A stretch of 64,000 nt of DNA from assembly GCF_030686865.1 (NCBI RefSeq), contig NZ_JAQYUS010000002.1:1-64000 (forward strand), in the 5' to 3' direction. The stretch's first letter is position 1. Each line of letters starts with the position of its first letter. The translations under genes were made by a program, and so were the position numbers. This document shows positions 48,210 to 55,754 of this stretch, piece by piece. The notes under the pieces are model-generated. The model did no database searches. It saw only the letters and a program-made list of their open reading frames with translations, and was not told the origin of the DNA. The stretch is from Kaistella sp. SH40-3 (GTDB lineage: Bacteria > Bacteroidota > Bacteroidia > Flavobacteriales > Weeksellaceae).

Positions 48210-50072
48210 TTAAAAAGTATATACATTATCATTCGGCGTATAATCCATGAAAATTCCGCCATCGACTTTTACGGATTTTACGTTCTGATTTACTTCAATC
48301 GCCGTTTGATACAATTTATTGTTTTTCCAGATTTCAGGCGTGATATGTTTTTTAGAAATTTTTCCGTCTTGATACGTAATTTCTACTTCGAATGGAATGG
48401 CAAATCCACCAACATTTTCAATCGCTAAATTCAAATTTTTACCAGAAACTTCCGCCAAATTAATTTTTAAATCGATGTAATTATTACTGAAAAACCAGTT
48501 GTTCCAAAACCAATTTAGATTCTGTCCACTTCCAGTATTAAAACTGTAGAAGAAATCCCACGGCGTCGGATGTTTTCCTTTCCAGGTATTCATATAATAA
48601 TGAAGCGTTTCTTTAAACAACTTTTCTCCAAGCAGATCTTTCAAAGATAAATACGCGAAAGCCGGTTTTATATACGCATTGCTTCCGTAACCAATTCCCG
48701 TCAGTTGGCTGCTCATCGAGATAATCGGTTGATCCTGTTCTGTTGACGGATCATTGATATATTTTTTAACGCGAAAATCAGTAAACATTTTATCATTAAA
48801 GGCTTTTCCGTTTTCGGCTTCACCAATTAAATATTCGAAAGCCGTCACCCAACCTTCATCCATAAAGGCATAACGCGCTTCATTGGTTCCCATCATAAAC
48901 GGAAAATAAGTATGTGCAATTTCGTGATCTACGGTTTGACGAGAATCGGCAAAATCATCAGGAATCGCAGTATCATTAACCATCATCGGATATTCCATAT
49001 CGGCAAATCCCTGGAAACCGGTCATGGTTGGAAAAGGATATTCAATTCCCGGCCAGTTTTCAGAAAACCATTTGATGCTGTATCGTTCCCATTCTACATA
49101 TTTTTCAAAATCTTTTGTTCCTGCATTATAAGTGGCTTGCGTGCTAACTCTTTTTGATTTCAATTTCACACTTGAAGCATCCCAAACATAAGTTGAACTC
49201 AATCCAAAAGTAAAGTCCGTGATATTTTCAGCCTTAAATTTCCAAGTATTAAAATCGTTTTGCTTGGTTACTTTTTGTTTTTCAATATCGTCTTTTGTAG
49301 CAACGTGAATCACCTGATTAGAGATTAATGAATATTTAAATTTCTTTAAAACTCCGGGTTGTAAAACTTCTTCAGGATTCTGTAAAACTCCCGTGGCATA
49401 AACAACGTAGTTTTTGGGAACGGTAACAGAAATATTATAATTGCTGAAATCATTGTAAAATTCAGCGCGACCATTGTGTGGAAGTTTATCCCAGCCATTA
49501 TAATCATCATAGACCGAAATTCTTGGGTAAGCATACGCACAGAAAAATGTGGTTTCATCAATTTGACCTTCCCTTCCATTTTGCTTTGACAAAGGAAATT
49601 CCCATTCTATTTTAATGGTGTTTTTGGAGTTCGGAAGAAGTGCTTTGTTCAATTTTAAATCATAGAACGTTTCCCAATCTTCAGAATTAACCGTGTAGTT
49701 TTCTCCATTAATGGAAAGCGATTTTATTTTCAAACCTTCGCTTAAAAAATCAGGTGAGGCTTTTGCTGCTCTGGGAGAAGTTGGTTTGTGAACATTATTT
49801 ACAAATCGAATGACGGCTGATTTTAAAGTATCTGGAGAATTGTTACTATAAATAATGGTTTCATTTCCTGAAACAACTTTGGTCGTTGGGTTTACATTGA
49901 AATCGATGGTGTAATCTCCTGAATTCTGCCAATAATTCGAACCCGGTTTTCCGTCAAGTGAACGGGTTTTCTGTTCATAGGCTTTGGCGATATTTCTGGG
50001 AGTATATAAATCCTGAGAAAAGGTTTGAATGGAACAAAATACAAATAGTATCGAAGTTACGATGGTACGCAT
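48210..50072 (-). CDS. M1-family metallopeptidase, secreted (second copy)
   Basis: 620 residues with a signal peptide ending SIQTFSQ. The aminopeptidase-like domain carries the zinc site HEIAH in RQTVDHEIAHTYFPF, the third ligand in AFMDEGWVTAFEY, and a GFADMEYPMM segment in place of GAMEN. The C-terminal third has GSNAYIKPAFAYLSLKDLLGEKLF and a small beta domain. It differs strongly from the M1 gene at 24257, so they are distinct subfamilies. Probably a periplasmic or surface aminopeptidase. Confidence 0.9.
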   Translation of the reverse strand: MRTIVTSILFVFCSIQTFSQDLYTPRNIAKAYEQKTRSLDGKPGSNYWQNSGDYTIDFNVNPTTKVVSGNETIIYSNNSPDTLKSAVIRFVNNVHKPTSPRAAKASPDFLSEGLKIKSLSINGENYTVNSEDWETFYDLKLNKALLPNSKNTIKIEWEFPLSKQNGREGQIDETTFFCAYAYPRISVYDDYNGWDKLPHNGRAEFYNDFSNYNISVTVPKNYVVYATGVLQNPEEVLQPGVLKKFKYSLISNQVIHVATKDDIEKQKVTKQNDFNTWKFKAENITDFTFGLSSTYVWDASSVKLKSKRVSTQATYNAGTKDFEKYVEWERYSIKWFSENWPGIEYPFPTMTGFQGFADMEYPMMVNDTAIPDDFADSRQTVDHEIAHTYFPFMMGTNEARYAFMDEGWVTAFEYLIGEAENGKAFNDKMFTDFRVKKYINDPSTEQDQPIISMSSQLTGIGYGSNAYIKPAFAYLSLKDLLGEKLFKETLHYYMNTWKGKHPTPWDFFYSFNTGSGQNLNWFWNNWFFSNNYIDLKINLAEVSGKNLNLAIENVGGFAIPFEVEITYQDGKISKKHITPEIWKNNKLYQTAIEVNQNVKSVKVDGGIFMDYTPNDNVYTF

Positions 50073-50092
50073 TAATTTTATTTAAATATTAT

Positions 50093-50127
50093 TAATTAAA
50101 AAACGGTTCAAAAAAATCGAACCGTTT
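50093..50127 (-). terminator. Terminator of the holin-like gene
   Basis: AAACGGTTC (50101-50109) and GAACCGTTT (50119-50127) with a T run downstream on the minus strand (A run at 50096-50103 on plus). Confidence 0.75.
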
Positions 50128-50148
50128 ATAAATTTACTGTTTTATTGG

Positions 50149-50493
50149 TTACTCGCTCGGAGCAATAATTCCGTTAACCAATGAGGTGATTAGTGATAAA
50201 GCAATACTGAAAATAAATGCCCACCAAAATCCATCAATTGCCATTCCTTCTACAAATTTTGCAGCCAATAAAATCACCAACGCATTAATTACTAAAGAGA
50301 AAAATCCTAAAGTAAGAATGGTTAATGGCAAGCCCAAAATCTTTAAAATCGGAGTAACTATTAGGTTTAAAACTCCTAAAACCAAAGCGAAAATTACGGC
50401 AGAACCGAAGGAGTCAATATGAACTCCACTCAGGATTTTTGTGAGGACAAAAGCAACGATTGCCGTTACTAATAATCGGATAATTAAATTCAT
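50149..50493 (-). CDS. Phage holin family 4 / YvlD-like membrane protein
   Basis: 114 residues and four membrane helices with short turns. VTAIVAFVLTKILSGVHIDSFGSAVIFALVLGVLNLIVTPILKILGLPLTILTLGFFSLVINALVILLAAK is the standard PF04020 pattern. Despite the name, these chromosomal proteins are common in bacteria away from phages and are thought to act at the membrane; no lysis genes are nearby. Monocistronic with its own terminator. Confidence 0.88.
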   Translation of the reverse strand: MNLIIRLLVTAIVAFVLTKILSGVHIDSFGSAVIFALVLGVLNLIVTPILKILGLPLTILTLGFFSLVINALVILLAAKFVEGMAIDGFWWAFIFSIALSLITSLVNGIIAPSE

Positions 50494-50623
50494 AATCTAT
50501 TTTTTTATAAAATTAAAAAATTAAAGTGACTAAGCAAGAACTTCAATGATAATTTCTTTTCTCTGATGAATAGACAGTTCTTTAGAATAAATTTTATTAT
50601 CTTCATCGCAAAAATTATATTCA

Positions 50624-52174
50624 ATGAAGAACTATGCAAAATTATTGATGGTTTCTACGGTTTTCGCGGTGGGCTTAAATGCTCAAACGAAAGACCAAAT
50701 GGTACAATCAATTATGGACGAAACTTACAAAAACTCACAACTCGAAACACTTGCGTACGAATTGATGGACGACATCGGGCCACGATTGGTCGGAAGTCCA
50801 AAAATGCAACAAGCACATGACTGGGCGGTAAAACGTTTTCAGAACTGGGGAATCGATGCTAAGAACGAAAAATGGGGCGAATGGAAATCTTGGGAAAGAG
50901 GACCTTCAACCATCGAAATGGTTTCTCCTTATGCAAAATCAATCGAAGGAATGCAGTTGGCTTGGAGTCCGGCAACTTCTGCAAAAGGTTTAACAGCCGA
51001 TGTAGTGATGCTGCCAATGTTTAAAAACAAAGAAGAATTTACCGCTTGGCTTCCTAAAGTAAAAGGAAAATTGGTCATGGTTTCTCAATACCAACCAACC
51101 GGAAGACCTGAATACAACTGGAAAGAATTTGCAACGCCGGAATCATTTGAAAAAATGAAAAAAGAATCTACAGAGGCTTCTGAAGAATGGAGAAAATCAA
51201 TTGCTGCAACTGGAGAAACTTCTAAATCTTTAAATGAAAAATTAGAAAAAGCCGGTGCTGCCGGAATCGTTTCTTCTTATTGGTCAAGAGGATTTGGGGT
51301 AAATAAAATTTTTGCTGCCGGAACAAAAACGATTCCTGTTGTAGATATTTCCTTAGAAGATTACGGACAATTATACCGAATGATTCAGCACGGAAAAACT
51401 CCGAAATTAAAAATTAATGCACAATCAAAAGATAAAGGAATTGCTCCAACTTTCAACACGGTTGCAGTCATTAAAGGATCTGAAAAACCTGAAGAATATG
51501 TTATTCTTTCTGCGCATTTCGATTCTTGGGATGGCGGAACTGGCGCTACCGATAACGGCACCGGAACCATTACCATGATGGAAGTGGCAAGAATTCTTAA
51601 AAAATATTACCCTAATCCAAAGAGAACAATTATTGTCGGACTTTGGGGAAGCGAAGAGCAAGGTTTGAACGGTTCACGTGGTTACGTTTGGGATCACAAA
51701 GATGAAATGCCAAATGTTCAGGCCGTTTTCAACCAGGATAACGGAACTGGAAGAATCGCAAATATTAGCGGACAAGGTTTCTTGAATTCTTATGATTACA
51801 TGGGAAGATGGTTAAGCGCTGTTCCAAAAGAATTAACCAAAGGAATCGAAACTTCATACCCAGGATTTCCTGGCGGTGGCGGATCTGATCACGCTTCATT
51901 TATTGCTGCGGGAGTTCCTGCTTTTATGTTGAGTTCATTAAGTTGGAGTTACGGCTCTTACACGTGGCATACCAACAGAGACACGTACGACAAAATCGTT
52001 TTTGATGATTTAAAAAGTAACGTTGCAACAATCGCAATCTTAACGTACATGGCAAGTGAAGATCCTGAAAAAGCATCTGCAGAAAGAATTAAAATGCCAA
52101 TTAATCCAAGAACTGGAGAACCAGCGAAATGGCCAGAAATGAAAGAACCAACCAGAAAAGGTGGTTTAGACTAA
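50624..52174 (+). CDS. M28-family zinc peptidase, secreted
   Basis: 516 residues with a signal peptide ending GLNAQ. Cocatalytic zinc ligands are visible: AHFDSWDGGTGATDNGTG (His and Asp), GLWGSEEQGLNGSRGY (catalytic Glu) and FPGGGGSDHASF, plus a late His in TWHTNRDTYD. A protease-associated-like insert lies between about 120 and 270. Similar to plasma glutamate carboxypeptidase-type aminopeptidases. It acts outside the inner membrane. Monocistronic; a hairpin terminator follows. Confidence 0.93.
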   Translation: MKNYAKLLMVSTVFAVGLNAQTKDQMVQSIMDETYKNSQLETLAYELMDDIGPRLVGSPKMQQAHDWAVKRFQNWGIDAKNEKWGEWKSWERGPSTIEMVSPYAKSIEGMQLAWSPATSAKGLTADVVMLPMFKNKEEFTAWLPKVKGKLVMVSQYQPTGRPEYNWKEFATPESFEKMKKESTEASEEWRKSIAATGETSKSLNEKLEKAGAAGIVSSYWSRGFGVNKIFAAGTKTIPVVDISLEDYGQLYRMIQHGKTPKLKINAQSKDKGIAPTFNTVAVIKGSEKPEEYVILSAHFDSWDGGTGATDNGTGTITMMEVARILKKYYPNPKRTIIVGLWGSEEQGLNGSRGYVWDHKDEMPNVQAVFNQDNGTGRIANISGQGFLNSYDYMGRWLSAVPKELTKGIETSYPGFPGGGGSDHASFIAAGVPAFMLSSLSWSYGSYTWHTNRDTYDKIVFDDLKSNVATIAILTYMASEDPEKASAERIKMPINPRTGEPAKWPEMKEPTRKGGLD

Positions 52175-52210
52175 GGTCTTCTTGATTGATTTTAAAAAGC
52201 AATCTCAAAT

Positions 52211-52268
52211 AAAAAGTCGGTAATTTCTAAAACGTATAGCGTTGAGGATTTTACCGGCTTTTTCTTTT
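52211..52268 (+). terminator. Terminator after the M28 gene
   Basis: AAAAAGTCGGTAA (52211-52223) pairs with TTACCGGCTTTTT (52251-52263), one G-T wobble, long loop, then T-rich DNA. Confidence 0.7.
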
Positions 52269-52353
52269 TATTTAAAATATCTTAATCTGTCAAAAAGTTG
52301 CGATTTTCAATAGCGATTATTTAGAATGGTTGAGTTTTTGATTGCAAATATTC

Positions 52354-52791
52354 ATGAAGAATCAAAACTATAACAATTACATTAAATTTTATCCGCCCCA
52401 TCATTTTATTTATCTACCCTTACTTGGGTTCCTACAAATACTGGGGATCTGGAAGATTTTCAATGATGAACCCAAACAATTAATCTGGATATTATTTTCG
52501 GTCGTAATTTTCCTCTTCATTTATTTGGCTTTAATGGTAAGACAACATTACGCTTTAGGAAACCAAGATCGAATTGTGAGATTAGAATTCAGATTAAGAT
52601 ATTTTGAACTATTTGGTAAAAGTTCGGACGAAGTAGAATCTCAACTTTCGTTTGGTCAAATTGCAGCGCTTCGTTTTGCTTATGATGATGAATTCAGAAT
52701 CTTAGTAGAAAAAGCGCTTCAACAAAATATTTCAGCAGACGAAATTAAAAAGTCAATTACCAATTGGAAAGCCGATAACAGTAGAGTTTAA
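52354..52791 (+). CDS. DUF6526-type membrane protein
   Basis: 145 residues from ATG 52354; the longest frame begins with TTG 52342 and adds only four residues. NYNNYIKFYPPHHFIYLPLLGFLQILGIW starts a two-helix hairpin (about 16-33 and 43-62), followed by a cytoplasmic helical part: RLEFRLRYFELFGKSSDEVESQLSFGQIAALRFAYDDEF. It fits DUF6526, widespread in Bacteroidota and of unknown role. It precedes the 54-residue lipoprotein gene by 38 bases. Confidence 0.75.
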   Translation: MKNQNYNNYIKFYPPHHFIYLPLLGFLQILGIWKIFNDEPKQLIWILFSVVIFLFIYLALMVRQHYALGNQDRIVRLEFRLRYFELFGKSSDEVESQLSFGQIAALRFAYDDEFRILVEKALQQNISADEIKKSITNWKADNSRV

Positions 52792-52829
52792 TTTAAAAAT
52801 TATATACATTAACATTAAAAAATAAAATT

Positions 52830-52994
52830 ATGAAAAAGTTTACATTTCTTACATTAGCCGTATTTGCATTAATGTCTCTGACAAGTTGTGAAGCAATTGG
52901 AACCATTTTTAAAGCCGGAATGTGGTGGGCATTTTTCTTGGTAGGAGCGGTAATTGCGCTAATTATATTTTTATTCACGAGAGGTAAAAAATAA
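52830..52994 (+). CDS. 54-residue small lipoprotein/membrane protein
   Basis: A short gene starting ATG 52830. Signal peptide with lipobox LTSC (Cys20: KKFTFLTLAVFALMSLTSC), then one membrane helix (MWWAFFLVGAVIALIIFLF) and a basic GKK end. Lysine-rich start, good spacing from the DUF6526 gene and continuation into the topoisomerase gene after 9 bases support a real gene. Function unknown. Similar tiny proteins are seen in related genomes, to my recollection. Confidence 0.7.
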   Translation: MKKFTFLTLAVFALMSLTSCEAIGTIFKAGMWWAFFLVGAVIALIIFLFTRGKK

Positions 52995-53003
52995 TTTAAT
53001 GCA

Positions 53004-54113
53004 ATGAAAACGGCAACTCCTTCACTCGAACTTATCAAGAAAATAAGTCCTTCGAAAATGGTGAAAATCATGAAGGATCCGGAAAAATCTGCGAAGGCCG
53101 TAAATTTAGTTTACACCAGCGACCGTGAAAATCCAGGAATCGCACGCAGGAAAAGAGGCAAAAAATTCGCTTACTTTACCCGCGATCAGAAGATTAAAGA
53201 CGAAGAAGAAATTCAACGTATTAAGCAACTGGCGATTCCTCCCGCTTGGGAAAATGTCTGGATCTGTGCTTTGCAAAACGGTCATTTACAGGCAACTGGT
53301 TTGGACGTTAAACAACGAAAACAATACCGCTACCATCCAATTTGGAACGCCCTTCGAAAAAGGACAAAATTTTACAGAATGCTGCAGTTTGGTGAGGCTT
53401 TACCTAAGATTCGTTTAGCCTTAGAAAAAGATCTGGCGCGTAGAAAATTAGACAAACGAAAAGTTTTAGCGTTGGTCGTAAGTCTGATGGAAAGAACCAA
53501 CATCCGAATTGGAAATAACATTTATGAAAAATTATACGGATCATTTGGGTTAACAACTTTAAAAGATCGACATGTTACAATAGGAACTAAAAAAATTCAA
53601 TTTTCATTTAAAGGGAAAAAAGGAATTCACCATAAAATTGATTTGAATAATGCCAAACTCGCGAGAGCAATCAAAAAGTGCAAAGAAATCCCCGGCAAAG
53701 AACTATTTCAGTATTACGATGAAGATGGGAACGCACACGCTATAGAAAGCGGAATGGTGAATGAATACATTAAGGAAATTAGTGGTGAAGATTTTACGGC
53801 GAAAGATTTTAGAACCTGGTCTGGAACGGTGAATGCGCTGATTGCTTTTAAAGCAATTGAAGCGGAGGAAATTGAAGAAAAGAAAAAATCTAAGATAAAA
53901 CGCGCGATTGATTTGGTCGCGTGCGAATTAGGAAATACGAGTACTGTTTGTCGAAAATACTATATACATCCGCTCATTATCAATATGTTTGAAAACGATT
54001 CTATTAAAAAATATTTAAGAGAATTAGATGAAATAGAAGTTGATGATGGTAAAAGTGGATTGGCTAAAGAAGAACAAATGGTGATGAAGATCCTACAAAA
54101 CGAAAAACTTTAA
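53004..54113 (+). CDS. DNA topoisomerase IB
   Basis: 369 residues. The poxvirus-like type IB fold is clear: GIARRKRGKKFAYF, IPPAWENVWIC, LQATGLDVKQRKQYRYHP, RTNIRIGN (Arg168), FSFKGKKGIHH (Lys205), KDFRTW (Arg270) and CRKYYIHP with catalytic Tyr320. It relaxes supercoils via a 3'-phosphotyrosine. The family usually reads CRKSYIHP; here Ser is Tyr, so two tyrosines are adjacent, and the second aligns with the catalytic one. Followed after 2 bases by the Nei-like gene. Confidence 0.93.
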   Translation: MKTATPSLELIKKISPSKMVKIMKDPEKSAKAVNLVYTSDRENPGIARRKRGKKFAYFTRDQKIKDEEEIQRIKQLAIPPAWENVWICALQNGHLQATGLDVKQRKQYRYHPIWNALRKRTKFYRMLQFGEALPKIRLALEKDLARRKLDKRKVLALVVSLMERTNIRIGNNIYEKLYGSFGLTTLKDRHVTIGTKKIQFSFKGKKGIHHKIDLNNAKLARAIKKCKEIPGKELFQYYDEDGNAHAIESGMVNEYIKEISGEDFTAKDFRTWSGTVNALIAFKAIEAEEIEEKKKSKIKRAIDLVACELGNTSTVCRKYYIHPLIINMFENDSIKKYLRELDEIEVDDGKSGLAKEEQMVMKILQNEKL

Positions 54114-54115
54114 TT

Positions 54116-54835
54116 ATGCCGGAAGGACCAACCATTGTTGTTTTTAAAAAGAGACTCGAAAAATTTGAAGGTAAAAAAGTCACCGAAAGTGATGGTTACA
54201 ATAATCCTTTCGCAGAAGAAATTTCGGGAAAGAAATTGGTTTCGATTGAAACGTATGGAAAACTCCTTCTACTCGATTTTAAAGAATTTTTGATTACTGT
54301 GCACTTCGGGTTATTTGGTAGTTTTCTGATTAATGAAACCAAGAAAGTTAATGCCAGTTTTCCACTGTTCTTCGGCGATGAATTTATTAATTTCTATGTC
54401 GTTAAAATTAAGAAGTTAGAGAAAGATCACGATTTTGATCAGGAACTCAATGTGTTTTCGAAAAAATACAAATCAGATAAAACACAAAGGCTTCTACTGG
54501 AAAAGTATGGCGATAAGAAAATTGGTGACGTGCTTTTGAATCAAGACGTTTTTCCTGGTTTGGGAAATATCATTCGAAATGAAGTTTTATTCTTAAGTAA
54601 AATTCATCCTGAAAGTATGGTTGATAAAATTCCAGCAAAAAAAATTAAAGAATTACTTCAGATTATTAAAGAATTCTCAACAGCATCTGTAGAATTAATC
54701 GAACAGAAAATCTGGAAATCTTCCAGTTCCGTTTACAAGAAAAAGGAATGGGAAGGCAAGGATGTTTTAGAATATGTCGCTCCAAAAATCAAACGTAAAA
54801 CATACGTTGTAGAAAAAGTTCAGAAATTGTACTAA
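54116..54835 (+). CDS. Fpg/Nei-family DNA glycosylase, zincless
   Basis: 239 residues. The N-terminus PEGPTI supplies catalytic Pro2 and Glu3 after Met removal, and KLLLLDFKEFLITVHFGLFGS carries the family Lys. The H2TH region DVFPGLGNIIRNEVLFLSKIHPE (about 140-165) is intact. There is no cysteine in the whole protein, so the usual C4 zinc finger is missing; YVAPKIKRKTYVVEKVQ at the end may form a zincless finger as in NEIL1. It excises oxidised bases. Co-transcribed with topoisomerase IB. Confidence 0.85.
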   Translation: MPEGPTIVVFKKRLEKFEGKKVTESDGYNNPFAEEISGKKLVSIETYGKLLLLDFKEFLITVHFGLFGSFLINETKKVNASFPLFFGDEFINFYVVKIKKLEKDHDFDQELNVFSKKYKSDKTQRLLLEKYGDKKIGDVLLNQDVFPGLGNIIRNEVLFLSKIHPESMVDKIPAKKIKELLQIIKEFSTASVELIEQKIWKSSSSVYKKKEWEGKDVLEYVAPKIKRKTYVVEKVQKLY

Positions 54836-54854
54836 TCTTCAATTATAAAAATTT

Positions 54855-54883
54855 AAAATCTCTTTATGTAAAGAGATTTTTTT
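54855..54883 (+). terminator. Terminator after the Nei-like gene
   Basis: AAAATCTCTTTA (54855-54866), TG, TAAAGAGATTTT (54869-54880), then T. It lies between convergent genes. Confidence 0.85.
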
Positions 54884-54903
54884 GATTTTAAGAGAGAGAT
54901 GAA

Positions 54904-55680
54904 TTAAATATTCTCCAACTCAATCCAGGTCGGAACATGATTACTCGATTTTTCCCAACCACGTACTTCTTTATCAACTCCACCCTTTTTTAAATTTGGG
55001 ACAAGTTCGGGAGAAAGCAAAAAATGGTCAATCCGCATTCCTGCATTCCTTTCATAGGCTTTTCTGAAATAATCGTAAAAAGTATAAATGGTTTCTGTGG
55101 GATAAAGATGTCGCAAACCATCGGTCCAACCTTGCGAAATTAAATTCTGAAAAGCAGTTCGAACTTCAGGTAAAAAAAGAGCATCTTTTTTATATTTCTC
55201 CGGTTTGTAAACATCGCTTTCGGTTGGAATAATATTAAAATCTCCGGTGATAATGACCGGTTTTCCAGAACTGATTAAAAGTTCGGCTTGAGCATCGAGT
55301 CTTTCCAACCATCTCAATTTATAATCATATTTCTCACCGGGAGTTGGATTTCCATTAGGCACATAAACACAAACTATTGTTAAATCATTCACCTTCACTT
55401 CTAAGTATCGGCTTTGTTCATCACTTTCGTCACCTGGCAAGGCAGTTCTAATAACAGTTGCTTTTTGAGTTTTAGTTAAGATTGCTACTCCATTCCAACT
55501 TTTTTGTCCGACCCAAACGGCGTGATAACCTGCTTCTAAAATTTCTGCTTCAGGGAATTTTTCTTGTGGCGCTTTTAATTCCTGCAAACAAACGACATCA
55601 GGCTTTTCTTCGCTGAGCCATTTTAAAAGAACCGGCAATCTGCCGTTTACTCCATTTACATTGTAGGTTGCAATTTTCAT
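54904..55680 (-). CDS. xth: Exodeoxyribonuclease III
   Basis: 258 residues from ATG 55680; the longer frame starts TTG 55686. ATYNVNGVNGRLPVLLKWL, VVCLQELKAP (metal-binding Glu), VCVYVPNG, ITGDFNIIP, RIDHFLLSPEL and the final SNHVPTWIEL (catalytic His) are the canonical ExoIII/APE motifs. It incises abasic sites and trims 3' ends, so it can act after the Nei-like glycosylase encoded convergently next to it. Confidence 0.95.
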   Translation of the reverse strand: MKIATYNVNGVNGRLPVLLKWLSEEKPDVVCLQELKAPQEKFPEAEILEAGYHAVWVGQKSWNGVAILTKTQKATVIRTALPGDESDEQSRYLEVKVNDLTIVCVYVPNGNPTPGEKYDYKLRWLERLDAQAELLISSGKPVIITGDFNIIPTESDVYKPEKYKKDALFLPEVRTAFQNLISQGWTDGLRHLYPTETIYTFYDYFRKAYERNAGMRIDHFLLSPELVPNLKKGGVDKEVRGWEKSSNHVPTWIELENI

Positions 55681-55754
55681 AATCAATACTTTATATAAAA
55701 TTATTAAAAATATTTTGATTCAATATAAATTAATGAAAGAGGAAGAAGATATAA

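Noticed and set aside
50149-50493. Prophage remnant suggested by the holin-like protein
   Set aside because: No phage genes nearby; PF04020 proteins are common chromosomal membrane proteins.
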